64,000 nucleotides of DNA from positions 124,001 to 188,000 of the forward strand of contig NZ_CANLWM010000010.1 of assembly GCF_947494875.1 (NCBI RefSeq), in the 5' to 3' direction. Under the pieces are notes generated by a model. The model searched no databases. It saw only the letters and a list, made by a program, of their open reading frames with translations, and was not told the DNA's origin. Below, in pieces: positions 46,613 to 57,360 of the stretch. The position numbers and the translations under genes were made by a program. This DNA is from an uncultured Williamsia sp. (GTDB lineage: Bacteria > Actinomycetota > Actinomycetes > Mycobacteriales > Mycobacteriaceae). Position 1 is the stretch's first letter. Every line of letters starts with the position of its first letter.

Positions 46613-47482
46613 TCAGCCCTTGACGCAGGTGAACTGCATGACGTCGATCATGTCCTTGCGGAACGCCGCCGCGCAGCCGCTCAGGTACTTGACGTAGGTG
46701 TTGTAGTTCGCGCGGCCGCACAGGGCGATCGCCTCGTCGCGGTGCTCACCGAGGTTCTTGCTCCACGCGTCCAGGGTGCGGGCGTAGTGCAGCTGCAGCG
46801 GCTGGATGCGCTCGATCTCGAAGCCGACCTTCGTCGCGCCGTCGGTGACCTGCTTGGGCAGCGGCAGCTGACCACCCGGGAAGATCTCGGTCGCGATGAA
46901 GCGCAGGAACTGGAAGTCGTCCTTGCCGATCTTGTTGCCGGTCTCGTGGTGGTGCGACAGGCCGTAGGCGATGATCGTGTGCAGCAGCATCCGGCCGTCG
47001 TCGGGCAGGGCGTTGTACGCGAAGTCGAAGAACTGGTCGTAGCGCTCGAAGCGGAAGTGCTCGAACGCGCCGATCGACACGATGCGGTCGACCTTGCCGT
47101 CGAACTCCTCCCAGCCCTGCAGGCGCACCTCGCCCTTGAGACCGGTCTCGGCGGCCTTCTTCTCGACCAGGCCCTTCACGTGGGCGTGCTGGTTCTCGCT
47201 CAGCGTGAGGCCGATGACGTTGACGCCGTAGTTCTCCATCGCGCGCAGGGCGGTGGCGCCCCAGCCGCAGCCGACGTCGAGCAGGGTCATGCCGGGCTCG
47301 AGGTTCAGCTTGCCCAGCGACAGGTCGATCTTCGCGAGCTGCGCCTGGTTGAGGCTGTAGTCCTCCTCCTTGAAGTACGCACAGCTGTAGGTGCGCGACT
47401 CGTCCAGGAAGAGTGCGAAGAAGTCGTCGTTCAGGTCGTAGTGCGCCTGGACGTCCTCGAAGAACGGGGTCTCGGTGGTCAA
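46613..47482 (-). CDS. Mycolic-acid cyclopropane synthase / methyltransferase family protein
   Basis: A SAM-dependent methyltransferase of the CmaA/MmaA/Pcc family that modifies unsaturated mycolic or related acids. The TTG at 47482 has AGAGAGG at good spacing and gives 289 residues, the usual length; an in-frame GTG at 47506 would add eight. It begins TTETPFFEDVQAHYDLNDDFFALFLDE. It carries the SAM motif LLDVGCGWGATALRAM and the family segment IVSIGAFEHFRFERYDQFFDF. Which double bond it acts on, or whether it makes methyl branches or rings, cannot be told. The HadAB fusion gene lies upstream on the same strand (136-base gap). Confidence 0.9.
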   Translation of the reverse strand: MTTETPFFEDVQAHYDLNDDFFALFLDESRTYSCAYFKEEDYSLNQAQLAKIDLSLGKLNLEPGMTLLDVGCGWGATALRAMENYGVNVIGLTLSENQHAHVKGLVEKKAAETGLKGEVRLQGWEEFDGKVDRIVSIGAFEHFRFERYDQFFDFAYNALPDDGRMLLHTIIAYGLSHHHETGNKIGKDDFQFLRFIATEIFPGGQLPLPKQVTDGATKVGFEIERIQPLQLHYARTLDAWSKNLGEHRDEAIALCGRANYNTYVKYLSGCAAAFRKDMIDVMQFTCVKG

Positions 47483-47618
47483 GATGAACCTCTCTCGTGT
47501 GTGCACCCACCGGCGCGGCCGGCGGCATGGCGGTCGTGTCTGTCCTCGGCCGCGACCGTCCCCCGACGAGTCGCCCCCCGATGGGTGCCGGACCGGGACT
47601 CAGGCTGTGGCGCGTCGA

Positions 47619-48647
47619 TCAGCGGAGCTGCACCGTGGCCGTGGCCCGGCCGAATATCCGCTTGCCGCGGAAACTGGCACCGAGCGCGATCGTAGCCGTT
47701 CGGGTGGCCTCGTCGAGCTCTTTGACGCGGCCAGTGTATTCGACCTGGGCGGGCTCGTCGTCGGCGACGTAGGCGATGCCGGTGAACCGCACGCGGTAGT
47801 CGCGGATGGCGGCCGGGTCGGTCAGCCAGCCCGACAGGAACGACCCGCCGATGCCCATGGTGAGCATCCCGTGCGCGGCGACGTTCTCCAGGCCGACCAC
47901 GGACACGACGCGGTCGCTCCAGTGGATCGGGTTGTAGTCGGCGGAGATGCCCGCGTAGTTCACCAGGTCGCCCCGCCGGAGTGTGACGGTTCGGCTCGGC
48001 AGCTCGTCGCCGACCGACACGTCGTCGAACGACGGCACGGTGGGGGCGAGCGGGACGTCCCACGGGGCGATCGACGGTGTGGGGACGCCGTCCACCTCGC
48101 TCCACGACCGCGTCGCCGGCGGCTCGAAGTCACCCATCATCACGTCGGAAAGGGCGGACGCCAACGCGGGCTCGGCATGGGCACCGCGACGCCCGGCGGC
48201 CGTGGTGACCAGCGACTGCACCACCTCACCGTCGGAGTTGATCAGCAACCCCTCGACGATGATCGTGTCGCCGCCGGCCTTCTGACGGATCGGGCGCAGA
48301 CCCATCGTCAGACCCAGACGGTCGCCGGCGTGCATCGGACGGTGCTGGGTGAAGATCTGATCGGTCTGCACGAACGCGCTCGTGTCGTACTCGAGCAACA
48401 CCTCGTCCAGCAGCCAGTTCAGGCCGCTGCCGGCGAGTCGGGCGGTGAAGGTCACCGGCGCCATGAGGCCCGGATGGCCGAGCTCGGTGGCCGCGGACTC
48501 GTCCCAGTGCACCGCGTTCGCGTCCTTCATGGAGCGCGCGAACTCACGGATCTCCTCGCGGCCGATCTCATAGGGGTCGTCCGGCGCGTAGTACTGCGTC
48601 CAGTCGCGCTCGGCGGAACTCACGTCCTCGGGCTTCACGGCGCTCAT
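47619..48647 (-). CDS. hadAB: Fused HadA-HadB (3R)-hydroxyacyl-ACP dehydratase
   Basis: A double hot-dog dehydratase of the mycolic acid FAS-II elongation cycle, where HadA is the substrate-binding and HadB the catalytic subunit. The 342-residue protein is the length of both together. The N-terminal half (about 20-150) includes IREFARSMKDANAVHWDESAA, HadA-like. The C-terminal half reads GDLVNYAGISADYNPIHWSD, then AHGMLTMGIGG, very like HadB; the catalytic pair is D237 and H242. In M. tuberculosis they are separate genes (Rv0635-Rv0636). It is encoded upstream of the mycolate methyltransferase gene, consistent with a shared envelope role. Confidence 0.85.
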   Translation of the reverse strand: MSAVKPEDVSSAERDWTQYYAPDDPYEIGREEIREFARSMKDANAVHWDESAATELGHPGLMAPVTFTARLAGSGLNWLLDEVLLEYDTSAFVQTDQIFTQHRPMHAGDRLGLTMGLRPIRQKAGGDTIIVEGLLINSDGEVVQSLVTTAAGRRGAHAEPALASALSDVMMGDFEPPATRSWSEVDGVPTPSIAPWDVPLAPTVPSFDDVSVGDELPSRTVTLRRGDLVNYAGISADYNPIHWSDRVVSVVGLENVAAHGMLTMGIGGSFLSGWLTDPAAIRDYRVRFTGIAYVADDEPAQVEYTGRVKELDEATRTATIALGASFRGKRIFGRATATVQLR

Positions 48648-48702
48648 GGTTGCACACGCTCACCACCCGAACGCAGCGCTGGGGCGACTTTCGTGCAGTG
48701 GC

Positions 48703-49428
48703 CTAGTTCATCGCCAGCGGAGCCGCGCGTCGCTCGGCGAGCATCTGCGTCATCGTGTCGGCCTCGGTGGTCTGCACGTTGATCATCTGCTGGGCGAGGT
48801 CGCGGACGTAGCCCTCGGACACGTGCTGTGGGTCGACCGCGTACTCCATCATGTGCTGACCGCCCTGGTGGTGGCGGAGCATCAGCTGAAGGAAGTACGT
48901 GTCGACGGCCGACCCCGACAGCGACCGCAGCTTCGACAACTCGGGCTCGGTGGCCATGCCCGGCATGATCGGCGTGTTCACGCCGTCGCCGGCGGTCATC
49001 GACACACCCATGCCCATGGCGTGCTCACCGGTCATCCACGACATCGCCGGGGTCGTCGACGCCAGCGGACGGCCCCAGCGCTGCAGCCACGACTGCATCT
49101 GGCCGATCTGGTTCGACTGCGACGTGAGGATGTCGAACGCCAGCGAACGCACCTGTTCGTCGGTGCCGCGATCGAGCTCGATCGCAGCCATCGACACCGC
49201 CTGCGCGTGGTGGGCCGACATGTCCTGCGCGAAGCCCACCGCCGCCGAGTCCGGTGCGGGCGCGGCGTCGTCGGACGGGACGGTCCGACCCACGAGCAAC
49301 CCCACGCCGAACCCGATCAGCAGCACGGCGACGACGCCGAGGGAGTTCAACGCCGGCAGCTGACGACGCCACGCCGGACGGGTGTCGACCGACGGCGACT
49401 CGGTCTGGGGGTTCTCGACGATCGTCAT
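48703..49428 (-). CDS. DUF305 family membrane-anchored, His-rich protein
   Basis: A 241-residue protein with a short cytosolic N-terminus, one membrane helix (about 28-48) and an extracytoplasmic ferritin-like DUF305 domain. The family's paired motifs are present: FAQDMSAHHAQAVSMA (about 67-82) and LQLMLRHHQGGQHMM (about 181-195), both rich in His and Met, suggesting metal binding, possibly copper. Start ATG at 49428 is just before the stop of the upstream DUF3105 gene, so they form a tight operon. Function unproven; copper or periplasmic redox chemistry is often suggested. Confidence 0.88.
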   Translation of the reverse strand: MTIVENPQTESPSVDTRPAWRRQLPALNSLGVVAVLLIGFGVGLLVGRTVPSDDAAPAPDSAAVGFAQDMSAHHAQAVSMAAIELDRGTDEQVRSLAFDILTSQSNQIGQMQSWLQRWGRPLASTTPAMSWMTGEHAMGMGVSMTAGDGVNTPIMPGMATEPELSKLRSLSGSAVDTYFLQLMLRHHQGGQHMMEYAVDPQHVSEGYVRDLAQQMINVQTTEADTMTQMLAERRAAPLAMN

Positions 49429-49429
49429 C

Positions 49430-50344
49430 TCAGCCTGCCGGGGCCGGGGTCACCCCGGGCTCGTTGGTGGCGGCCTGCGTTCCCGCACCGTTCATCGGAA
49501 CCGCGTTCGCCGGGATCGGCCCGACGTCGGCGGGCGGGGGGTTGTTCGGGTCGAACGAACCGGGGATGGCCGCACACGACGCACCTACCTCGGGGTACGA
49601 CGTCTGCTGCGGCTGACCGGGGTACACGTTGGTCTGCGAGTTCAGCCGCAGTGCGGTGATGAACTGGTCGACACGCGGGTCGCTCGCCGAGTCGAGCTTG
49701 AGCTGGTGGCCCCACGACTGCAGCGAGATGGGCGTGCTGAGGCCCGGGTAGGGCGACATGAGCATGAACTGCTGCCCGGTGACCTTGCTCTCGAGCGTGG
49801 CCTTGTCGGCCGACGAGATGGTCTGCGGGTTGTAGGCGATCCAGACGGCGCCGTGCTCGAGGGAGTGCACCGCGTTCTCCGTGCGCAACGGGTTCGGGTA
49901 CACGACGCCGATGCAGGTGGCCCACACGGCGTCGTGCGGTCCGCCGTACGGCGGCGACTTGTCGTAGGCGACCCGCTGCGCGGGCGAGACGTGCTGGCCG
50001 GCCGGGTAGAACTGCTTGACCACGCCCGGGATGGCGTTCGACGGGTCGGGGTTCGACGCCGACGGCACGAACTTCTGTGCCTCCTCGCGCACGGTGTACT
50101 TCGGCACCAGGTACGCGGCGATCCCGCCCACGATGGCGAGGACGACGACGACCGCGGCGACGGTGGCCCAGGGGATGGTCCGGCGCTTGCCCGCCGCGGT
50201 CACCGGGATGGTGCCGGGGCGGCCCTTCTTCGTGGGGGCCTTCTTCTTCGGGCCCTTCGGCGCGGTCGGCGGCTTCCCCTCACCCGTCGTCGACGCCGTC
50301 TCATCCGGCTTCGCGGCGTTGTTCGGGCTGCTCATGCTGGCCAT
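49430..50344 (-). CDS. DUF3105 family membrane-anchored protein (paralogue 1)
   Basis: A 304-residue protein with a Lys/Pro-rich cytosolic N-terminus, one membrane helix (about 60-83) and an extracytoplasmic DUF3105 domain. Recognisable segments are AYDKSPPYGGPHDAVWATCIGVVYPNPL, VHSLEHGAVWIAY and FMLMSPYPGLSTPISLQSWG. The ATG at 50344 is used; another lies three codons later. It ends one base before the DUF305 gene start, which argues for joint function. It is divergent from argS (204-base gap). A second copy of the same family is at 59488-60174. No biochemical role is known to me. Confidence 0.88.
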   Translation of the reverse strand: MASMSSPNNAAKPDETASTTGEGKPPTAPKGPKKKAPTKKGRPGTIPVTAAGKRRTIPWATVAAVVVVLAIVGGIAAYLVPKYTVREEAQKFVPSASNPDPSNAIPGVVKQFYPAGQHVSPAQRVAYDKSPPYGGPHDAVWATCIGVVYPNPLRTENAVHSLEHGAVWIAYNPQTISSADKATLESKVTGQQFMLMSPYPGLSTPISLQSWGHQLKLDSASDPRVDQFITALRLNSQTNVYPGQPQQTSYPEVGASCAAIPGSFDPNNPPPADVGPIPANAVPMNGAGTQAATNEPGVTPAPAG

Positions 50345-50548
50345 CGTGTGGGTCCGTCCTCCGTCGGTCTCGACCTCATCGGGCGCAGCCATCCTACGGG
50401 TGTGGGCTGAGGCGATCCTGTGGCGCGATGTCGGACCGCCGCGTGGGGCCCGCCGGTGACGCGTCCCGTCCGACCCGCCCGGACCTGCGGATGTGCGCGT
50501 GACGTGCGGATGTGGTCGTCGCGGGCCGGGCCCATAGGATGATGACCC

Positions 50549-52201
50549 GTGACTCCCACGGAACTCCCCGACGTGCTGCGTGACGCGACGACCGCCGTGT
50601 TGTCGCGCCGTGGGCTCGACACGTCCGTGGTCCCGGAGACGGTGGTCGTCGAGCGGCCGCGCAACCCCGAGCACGGCGACTACGCGACCAACATCGCGCT
50701 GCAGATCGCCAAGAAGGTGGCCACGTCCCCGCGCGACCTGGCGCAGTGGCTGGCCGACGAGCTCGTCGCCGTCGAGGGCATCGCCACCGCCGAGATCGCG
50801 GGGCCCGGGTTCCTGAACCTGCGCCTCGCCGCGGCCAGCCAGAACGTCGTCGTGTCCGATGTGCTGGCGGCGGGTGATGCCTACGGCCGGGGTTCGACCC
50901 TCGCCGGGCGCAGCATCAACCTGGAGTTCGTGTCCGCGAACCCGACGGGCCCGATCCACCTGGGCGGCACCCGCTGGGCCGCGGTCGGCGACGCCCTCGG
51001 ACGCGTACTGGCCGCGCAGGGCGCCGCGGTGACCCGGGAGTACTACTTCAACGACCACGGGACCCAGATCGACCGGTTCGCGAAGTCGTTGCTCGCCGCC
51101 GCCCTCGGCGAGCCTGCGCCCGAGGACGGGTACGCGGGCGCCTACATCGCCGAGATCGCCGAGCACGTCCGGCAGCAGCGTCCCGACGTCCTCGACCTGC
51201 CCGAGGACGAGCGCCTCGAGGTGTTCCGTTCGGTCGGTGTCGACGCGATGTTCGACCAGATCAAGCGCAGTCTCGACGATTTCGGCACGCACTTCGACGT
51301 CTACACGCACGAGAACTCCATGTTCTCGAGCGGTGCGGTCGAGGAGTGCATCGCCGTGCTCAAGGACAACGGCAACCTGTACGAGAACGACGGTGCGTGG
51401 TGGCTGCGGTCCACCGACTTCGGCGACGACAAGGACCGTGTGGTCATCAAACGCGACGGCGACGCCGCGTACATCGCCGGCGACATCGCCTACTTCCGCG
51501 ACAAGCGCAACCGCGGCTTCGACCTGTGCATCTACATGCTCGGCGCCGATCACCACGGGTACATCAAGCGGCTCAAGGCCGCCGCCGCCGCGCTCGGTGA
51601 CGACCCCGACAGGCTCGAGGTCCTCATCGGCCAGATGGTCAACCTGGTCCGGGACGGTAAACCCGTCCGCATGAGCAAGCGCGCGGGCACCGTCATCACG
51701 CTCGACGACCTCGTCGACGCGGTCGGTGTCGACGGTGCGCGGTACTCGCTGATCCGGTCGTCGGTGGACGTCAACCTCGACATCGACCTCGACCTGCTGA
51801 CGACGCAGTCGAACGAGAACCCGGTCTACTACGTGCAGTACGCGCACGCGCGGCTGTCGGCGATCGGCCGCAACGCCGCCGATCTGGGCGTCACCGCGGA
51901 CGCGGGTGCGCTCGACCTGCTCGTCGAACCGGCCGAGGGTGAGCTCATCCGGACGCTCGGCGACTTCCCGGGTGTCGTCGAGACGGCCGCGACACTGCGT
52001 GAGCCGCACCGGATCTGTCGCTACCTCGAGACGCTCGCGGGGACGTACCACCGGTTCTACGACCGGTGTCGGATCCTGCCGCAGGGCGACGAGGAGCCGA
52101 CCAGGCTGCACGGCGCCCGACTGGCCCTCTGTGACGCGACGCGACAGGTCGTCGCCAACGGCCTCGACCTCGTGGGCGTCAGTGCGCCGGAGCGGATGTG
52201 A
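50549..52201 (+). CDS. argS: Arginyl-tRNA synthetase
   Basis: Class I synthetase charging tRNA-Arg; the 550-residue length is standard. The HIGH-type signature appears as [15 protein letters not shown], the KMSKS-equivalent as [10 protein letters not shown], and the N-terminal additional domain is present (about 1-110, with [17 protein letters not shown]). The GTG at 50549 is preferred over a downstream codon because of the conserved N-terminus. It is followed directly by lysA, whose ATG is within the argS stop codon (TGATG). This argS-lysA coupling is known in corynebacteria and mycobacteria. Confidence 0.97.
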   Translation: MTPTELPDVLRDATTAVLSRRGLDTSVVPETVVVERPRNPEHGDYATNIALQIAKKVATSPRDLAQWLADELVAVEGIATAEIAGPGFLNLRLAAASQNVVVSDVLAAGDAYGRGSTLAGRSINLEFVSANPTGPIHLGGTRWAAVGDALGRVLAAQGAAVTREYYFNDHGTQIDRFAKSLLAAALGEPAPEDGYAGAYIAEIAEHVRQQRPDVLDLPEDERLEVFRSVGVDAMFDQIKRSLDDFGTHFDVYTHENSMFSSGAVEECIAVLKDNGNLYENDGAWWLRSTDFGDDKDRVVIKRDGDAAYIAGDIAYFRDKRNRGFDLCIYMLGADHHGYIKRLKAAAAALGDDPDRLEVLIGQMVNLVRDGKPVRMSKRAGTVITLDDLVDAVGVDGARYSLIRSSVDVNLDIDLDLLTTQSNENPVYYVQYAHARLSAIGRNAADLGVTADAGALDLLVEPAEGELIRTLGDFPGVVETAATLREPHRICRYLETLAGTYHRFYDRCRILPQGDEEPTRLHGARLALCDATRQVVANGLDLVGVSAPERM

Positions 52202-53625
52202 TGGCGCACCCGGCCGGCCCCCGCCACGCCGAGGGCCCCGCGACGCGCGGCACCGACGGCGACGGTGTCCCCTCGACCGTGGCACAGATGGGCGAACTGC
52301 CCGACCACGTGTGGCCGCGGAACGCCCGTCGCGGTGACGACGGAGCCGTCACCCTCGCCGGTGCATCCGTGCACGAGCTCGCCGCCGACCACGGCACACC
52401 GCTGTTCGTCGTCGACGAGGACGACTTCCGCTCCCGCTGCGCCGACATGTTGGACGCGTTCGGGGCGACCGGACGCGTGCACTACGCGTCGAAGGCATTC
52501 CTGTGCAGTGAGATCGCCCGCTGGGTCGACCAGGAGGGCCTCAGCCTCGACGTGTGCTCGGGCGGTGAGTTGGCCCTGGCGCTGCGCGCCGGGTTCCCCG
52601 CCGCGCGGATCGCGTTGCACGGCAACAACAAGTCACCCGAGGAACTCGAGGCCGCCGTCGCCGCCGGGGTCGGCCATGTCGTCGTCGACTCGGCCGTGGA
52701 GATCGAGCGCCTCGACGCCGCCGCCGGTGCGGCCGGTGTGGTGCAGGACGTCCTGATCCGCGTGACCGTCGGCGTCGAGGCCCACACCCACGAGTTCATC
52801 TCCACCGCCCACGAGGACCAGAAGTTCGGGTTCTCGCTGAGCGGGGGGGTCGCGATGGACGCCGTGCGCAGGGTCTTCGCCGCCGACAACCTGCGCCTGG
52901 TCGGGTTGCACAGCCACATCGGCTCGCAGATCTTCGATCTCGACGGTTTCGAGCTCGCCGCCCATCGTGTGCTGGGCCTGCTGGCCGACGTCGTCGCCGA
53001 GTTCGGGGTCGACAAGACCGCGCAGCTGTCGGTGCTGGATCTGGGTGGGGGCCTGGGCATCTCCTACGTCCCCGATGACGACCCGCCGCCGGTCTCGACG
53101 GTCGCTACGACGCTCGTCGACATCGTGCAGCGGCAGTCTGCGCAGCTCGGTCTGCCCACCCCGGTCCTCGCGGTGGAGCCCGGACGCGCGATCGCCGGAC
53201 CCGGCACCGTGACCCTCTATCGGGTGGGGACCGTGAAGGACGTGGCGATCGGCGGTGGTCGACACCGGCGGTACGTCTCGGTGGACGGTGGGATGAGCGA
53301 CAACATCCGCACGGCCCTGTACGGCGCCGAGTACGACGTCCGACTGGCCTCGCGCACCAGCGAGGCGCCCGCGACCCGCAGCCGGGTCGTCGGGAAGCAC
53401 TGCGAGAGCGGCGACATCGTCGTCAAGGACTGTTGGCTGCCCGACGACGTCGCCCCCGGTGACCTGCTGGCCGTCGCGGCCACCGGCGCCTACTGCTACG
53501 TGATGTCGAGCCGGTACAACATGGCGGCCCGACCGGCGGTCGTCGCGGTACGCGACGGTGCGTCACGCACACTGCTACGACGCGAGACGCTCGCGGATCT
53601 GATGAGCCTGGAGGTGGATCGATGA
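52201..53625 (+). CDS. lysA: Diaminopimelate decarboxylase
   Basis: The PLP enzyme that makes L-lysine from meso-diaminopimelate, the last step of lysine synthesis and a control point for peptidoglycan precursor supply. The 474-residue protein has the PLP lysine in VHYASKAFL (about 98), the HIGSQ motif, LDLGGGLGI, and the Cys-containing KHCESGD near the C-terminus. The ATG at 52201 overlaps the argS stop; a GTG at 52198 is one codon earlier. Its end overlaps hom by four bases. The N-terminal 25 residues are low-complexity and may be extra. Confidence 0.96.
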   Translation: MAHPAGPRHAEGPATRGTDGDGVPSTVAQMGELPDHVWPRNARRGDDGAVTLAGASVHELAADHGTPLFVVDEDDFRSRCADMLDAFGATGRVHYASKAFLCSEIARWVDQEGLSLDVCSGGELALALRAGFPAARIALHGNNKSPEELEAAVAAGVGHVVVDSAVEIERLDAAAGAAGVVQDVLIRVTVGVEAHTHEFISTAHEDQKFGFSLSGGVAMDAVRRVFAADNLRLVGLHSHIGSQIFDLDGFELAAHRVLGLLADVVAEFGVDKTAQLSVLDLGGGLGISYVPDDDPPPVSTVATTLVDIVQRQSAQLGLPTPVLAVEPGRAIAGPGTVTLYRVGTVKDVAIGGGRHRRYVSVDGGMSDNIRTALYGAEYDVRLASRTSEAPATRSRVVGKHCESGDIVVKDCWLPDDVAPGDLLAVAATGAYCYVMSSRYNMAARPAVVAVRDGASRTLLRRETLADLMSLEVDR

Positions 53626-54935
53626 CCGACGACGCACGCCGGACGATCGGTGTGGCGGTGCTCGGCATGGGCAACGTCGGCGCCGAGGTGGTGCGGATCC
53701 TGCAGCAGAGCGCCTCGGACCTGGAGGCGCGTGTCGGTGCGCCGCTGGAGATCCGCGGTGTCGCGGTGCGGGATCTGGGCAAGGCCCGGTCCTGGTGCTC
53801 GCCGTCGCTGCTCACCGACGACGCCGCCTCGCTCGTCGTCCGCGACGACGTCGACGTGGTCGTCGAGCTCATCGGTGGGATCGATCTGCCGCGCGCACTG
53901 ATCGGCACCGCACTGGAACACGGCAAGTCGGTGGTCACGGCGAACAAGGCGCTGCTGGCCGACTACACCGGCGAGCTCGCGACGATCGCGGCCCGCGCCA
54001 ACGTCGACCTCTACTTCGAGGCGTCGGTGGCCGGTGCCATCCCGGTGATCCGGCCGTTGATGCAGTCGCTGGCCGGCGACACCGTGCAACGCGTCGCCGG
54101 GATCGTCAACGGCACCACCAACTTCATCCTCTCCGCGATGGCGGAGAACGGCGACGACTACGCGTCGACGTTGGCCGAGGCCGGACGGCTCGGGTACGCC
54201 GAGGCCGACCCGACCGCCGACGTCGAGGGCTACGACGCCGCGGCGAAGGCGGCGATCCTCGCCTCGATCGCGTTCCACAGCCGCGTCACCGCGGGCGACG
54301 TGTACCGCGAGGGCATCTCGACCATCACCACCGACGACCACGAGTCCGCCGCGACCCTCGACTGCACCATCAAGTTGCTGTCGATCTGCGAGCGCATCGA
54401 CGACTCGATGGGGCGCCAACGGATCTCGGCGCGGGTCTACCCGGCGCTGGTGCCGAACTCGCACCCGCTCGCATCGGTGAACGGCGCCTTCAACGCTGTC
54501 GTCGTGGAGGCCGAGAACGCCGGCCGGTTGATGTTCTACGGCCAGGGCGCGGGCGGGTCGCCGACGGCGTCGGCGGTGCTCGGTGACCTGGTGATGGCCG
54601 CCCGGAACAAGGTGCACGGGGGTCGCGGTCCGCTCGAGTCGACGTACGCCTCGCTGCCGATCGCACCGATCGGTGACGTCAACACCCGCTACTACGTGTC
54701 GATGAAGGTCGCCGACCGGCCGGGCGTGTTGTCCACCGTCGCAGGCGAGTTCGCCAAGCGCCGGGTGAGCATCTCGACGGTCCGCCAGGCGGGTGCGGGT
54801 GACGACGCGCGCCTCATCGTGGTGACCCACCGCGCCCCGGACTCCGCGCTGTCGGAGACCGTGGACGCCCTGAAGGATCTCGACGCCGTGCTGTCGGTGT
54901 CGAGCGTGCTCCGTCTGGAGGGAACCGATGTCTGA
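53622..54935 (+). CDS. hom: Homoserine dehydrogenase
   Basis: Reduces aspartate semialdehyde to homoserine, feeding threonine and methionine. The 437-residue protein has an N-terminal Rossmann motif [14 protein letters not shown], the catalytic region with [13 protein letters not shown], and a C-terminal ACT domain (about 350-432, [27 protein letters not shown]) that likely gives threonine feedback inhibition, as in Corynebacterium. It starts within the end of lysA and its own end overlaps thrC by eight bases. Confidence 0.97.
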   Translation: MTDDARRTIGVAVLGMGNVGAEVVRILQQSASDLEARVGAPLEIRGVAVRDLGKARSWCSPSLLTDDAASLVVRDDVDVVVELIGGIDLPRALIGTALEHGKSVVTANKALLADYTGELATIAARANVDLYFEASVAGAIPVIRPLMQSLAGDTVQRVAGIVNGTTNFILSAMAENGDDYASTLAEAGRLGYAEADPTADVEGYDAAAKAAILASIAFHSRVTAGDVYREGISTITTDDHESAATLDCTIKLLSICERIDDSMGRQRISARVYPALVPNSHPLASVNGAFNAVVVEAENAGRLMFYGQGAGGSPTASAVLGDLVMAARNKVHGGRGPLESTYASLPIAPIGDVNTRYYVSMKVADRPGVLSTVAGEFAKRRVSISTVRQAGAGDDARLIVVTHRAPDSALSETVDALKDLDAVLSVSSVLRLEGTDV

Positions 54936-56034
54936 CAGTCACGTCGACGCCCGGGAGGCGCGTCGCCCCGGCGTGCACACGCGGTGGCCCGGACTCATCG
55001 AGGCCTATCGGGACCGTCTGCCCGTCGACGCCGACACGCGCGTGGTCACCCTGCTCGAGGGCGGTACGCCGCTGCTCACGGCGCCGCACCTGTCGGAGAT
55101 CACCGGCTGCGAGGTGTACCTGAAGGTCGAGGGGGCCAACCCGACCGGCTCGTTCAAGGACCGCGGGATGACGATGGCGGTGAGCATGGCCGTCACGCAC
55201 GGCAAGAAGGCCGTGCTCTGCGCCTCGACGGGCAACACCTCGGCGTCGGCGGCGGCCTACGCCACACGCGCCGGCATCACGTGTGCGGTGCTCATCCCCA
55301 CCGGCAAGATCGCCATGGGCAAGCTGGCTCAGGCGGTGATGAGCGGCGCCACGATCATCCAGGTGAAGGGCAACTTCGACGACTGTCTGGAGCTCGCCCG
55401 CAAGGCGACCGCGGAATTCTCCGAGATCGAGCTGGTCAACTCGGTGAACCCCGCACGGATCGAGGGGCAGAAGACCGCGGCGTTCGAGATCGTCGACGTC
55501 CTGGGCCGCGCGCCCGACGTCCACGCGCTGCCCGTCGGCAACGCGGGCAACATCACCGCGTACTGGAAGGGCTACACCGAGTACCACGCGGACGGTGTCG
55601 CGTCGTCGCTCCCGCGGATGCTCGGTGTGCAGGCCGCCGGCGCCGCGCCCCTGGTCACCGGGCAACCGGTGAAGAACCCCGAGACCGTCGCGACGGCGAT
55701 CCGCATCGGGTCGCCCGCGAGCTGGTCGCAGGCCGTCGCCGCGAAGGACGAGTCCGGGGGCGTCTTCCGTGCCGCCACCGACGAGAAGCTGCTCGAGGCC
55801 TACCGCCTGGTCGCCGGCAGGGAGGGTGTCTTCGTCGAGCCGGCGTCGGCGGCCAGCGTCGCCGGCCTGCTCGCCGCCCGCGAGGACGGGTGGATCTCGG
55901 CGGGGGAGACAGTCGTGTGCACCGTGACCGGCAACGGCCTCAAGGACCCCGACACCGCGCTGGCGGGCATGCCCGAGGTGAAGGCCATCGACGTGGACCC
56001 GCATGCGGTCGCCCGCCTGCTCGAGGTGGGCTGA
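54928..56034 (+). CDS. thrC: Threonine synthase
   Basis: A PLP enzyme turning O-phosphohomoserine into threonine. The 368-residue protein has the PLP lysine in [15 protein letters not shown] (about 71-85), a following Ser/Thr-rich phosphate site [14 protein letters not shown], and a Gly-rich PVGNAGNI segment. The start ATG at 54928 lies inside hom (eight-base overlap). The gene ends 30 bases before thrB, with a nine-codon open frame between them (56036-56065). Confidence 0.97.
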   Translation: MSDSHVDAREARRPGVHTRWPGLIEAYRDRLPVDADTRVVTLLEGGTPLLTAPHLSEITGCEVYLKVEGANPTGSFKDRGMTMAVSMAVTHGKKAVLCASTGNTSASAAAYATRAGITCAVLIPTGKIAMGKLAQAVMSGATIIQVKGNFDDCLELARKATAEFSEIELVNSVNPARIEGQKTAAFEIVDVLGRAPDVHALPVGNAGNITAYWKGYTEYHADGVASSLPRMLGVQAAGAAPLVTGQPVKNPETVATAIRIGSPASWSQAVAAKDESGGVFRAATDEKLLEAYRLVAGREGVFVEPASAASVAGLLAAREDGWISAGETVVCTVTGNGLKDPDTALAGMPEVKAIDVDPHAVARLLEVG

Positions 56035-56064
56035 CATGGCCGACGCTCCCCGCGGACGTCGCTG

Positions 56065-56988
56065 ATGTTCCCGGTGCTGCCCGACGGCGTCGTCACCGAC
56101 GTCCGCGTCGCGGCCTCGTCGGCGAACCTGGGGTCCGGGTTCGACTCCCTCGGAATCGCCCTCGACGTCTACGACGACCTGCGGGTGCGCGTGACACCCT
56201 CGGGTGTGCGGGTGGCCGTCGACGGTGAGGGTGCGGGGACGGTGCCTCTGGACGACACGCACCTCGTCGTGCGCGCACTTCTGCGCGGACTCGAGGCGGG
56301 CGGTGTGGCGGCCCCGGGCCTCGACATCGTGTGCCGCAACGCGATCCCTCACTCGCGAGGGCTGGGCTCCTCCGCCGCGGCCGTCGTGTCCGGGCTGGCG
56401 GCGGCGTCCGGTCTCATGGCCAAGAGTGGTGTGCGACAGGGTTTCTCGGCCGACCAGCTCATCCAGCTGGCCGGGGAGTTCGAGGGTCATCCCGACAACG
56501 CCGCCGCGAGCGTCCTGGGATCGGCGGTGGTCTCGTGGACCGAGGAGGTCGACGGCGCGCCGACCTACCACGCCCGTCCGCTGACGGTGCACCCGTCGAT
56601 CGCGGTGACCGCATTCGTCCCCCAGCACGAGTCGTCGACGGCGTTGACCCGCGGACTGCTGCCCGACGCCGTGCCCCGGCTCGACGCCGTGCACAACCTC
56701 AGCCGCAGCGCGCTGGCCGTCCTCGCCCTCACGGCGGATCCGTCGTGTCTGCTCCCGGCGACCGCCGACCGGCTGCACCAGCACTACCGCGCCCCCGTGC
56801 TGCCCGACACCACCGGCATCGTCGCCGAGTTGCGGGCCCGCGGGATCGCGGCGTTCGTCTCCGGGGCCGGACCGTCGGTGCTCGCGCTGCACGATCGTCG
56901 CATCCCGGACGAGAGCATCGCCCTGGCGGCCGGGCTGGGCTTCGACGCCCGACCGCTGCGTGTCGCCGGTCCGGTGTCCATCACCTGA
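56065..56988 (+). CDS. thrB: Homoserine kinase
   Basis: A GHMP-family kinase phosphorylating homoserine before ThrC acts. The 307-residue protein begins with a [22 protein letters not shown] segment and has the GHMP ATP-binding motif [14 protein letters not shown] (about 93-106), with C-terminal GAGPSVLAL. The ATG at 56065 overlaps the TGA of a nine-codon frame (MADAPRGRR) that begins two bases after thrC, which could couple translation. A 387-base gap containing the rho leader follows. Confidence 0.95.
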   Translation: MFPVLPDGVVTDVRVAASSANLGSGFDSLGIALDVYDDLRVRVTPSGVRVAVDGEGAGTVPLDDTHLVVRALLRGLEAGGVAAPGLDIVCRNAIPHSRGLGSSAAAVVSGLAAASGLMAKSGVRQGFSADQLIQLAGEFEGHPDNAAASVLGSAVVSWTEEVDGAPTYHARPLTVHPSIAVTAFVPQHESSTALTRGLLPDAVPRLDAVHNLSRSALAVLALTADPSCLLPATADRLHQHYRAPVLPDTTGIVAELRARGIAAFVSGAGPSVLALHDRRIPDESIALAAGLGFDARPLRVAGPVSIT

Positions 56989-57008
56989 CACGCCGGACAG
57001 GGCGGGTG

Positions 57009-57037
57009 TTGCCGCAGGGCGGCATGGTGGATACCAT
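57009..57037 (+). promoter_or_regulatory. Candidate rho promoter
   Basis: TTGCCG (57009-57014) and TACCAT (57032-57037) are 17 bases apart, the optimal spacing. It lies in the 387-base gap (56989-57375) before rho, giving a leader of about 330 bases. Few other promoter-like pairs are visible in the gap. Confidence 0.5.
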
Positions 57038-57305
57038 GAGGTCGTCTCGCAGCGGACATGCGATCGTCCTGCCGCGCCCATCTCCTCCGAGATCCGAGCC
57101 CTTCGGTGCTCGACGCGACATGGGCTCGCGCAAAGTTCGACTCGGCCGCAGATCGTTCGAGCAGTACGCGCGTGACACCACCGCCCCGGCGTGCCGGTCC
57201 ACGACGACCGCACACGAACCACGTGTGCACCCGCCGCGTGACGTCCCGCCGACCCGGTGCGGACCACACAGACTTCCGGCCACGTCGATCTGACGGGTGG
57301 GGAAA

Positions 57306-57360
57306 CCGCCGCATCCACGGCGGGGATTGCGAACCTCCGCGGTGCTTCTCACGGTGGAGG
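57306..57360 (+). promoter_or_regulatory. Structured 5' leader of rho
   Basis: Two stem-loops occur close to the start. The first is CCGCCG (57306-57311) paired with CGGCGG (57318-57323). The second has 11-base arms (57334-57344 with 57350-57360, two mismatches) and a five-base loop; its right arm contains GGTGGAGG just upstream of the start. Rho is known to autoregulate its own mRNA in several bacteria; the leader here could serve that, by inference. Confidence 0.5.
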
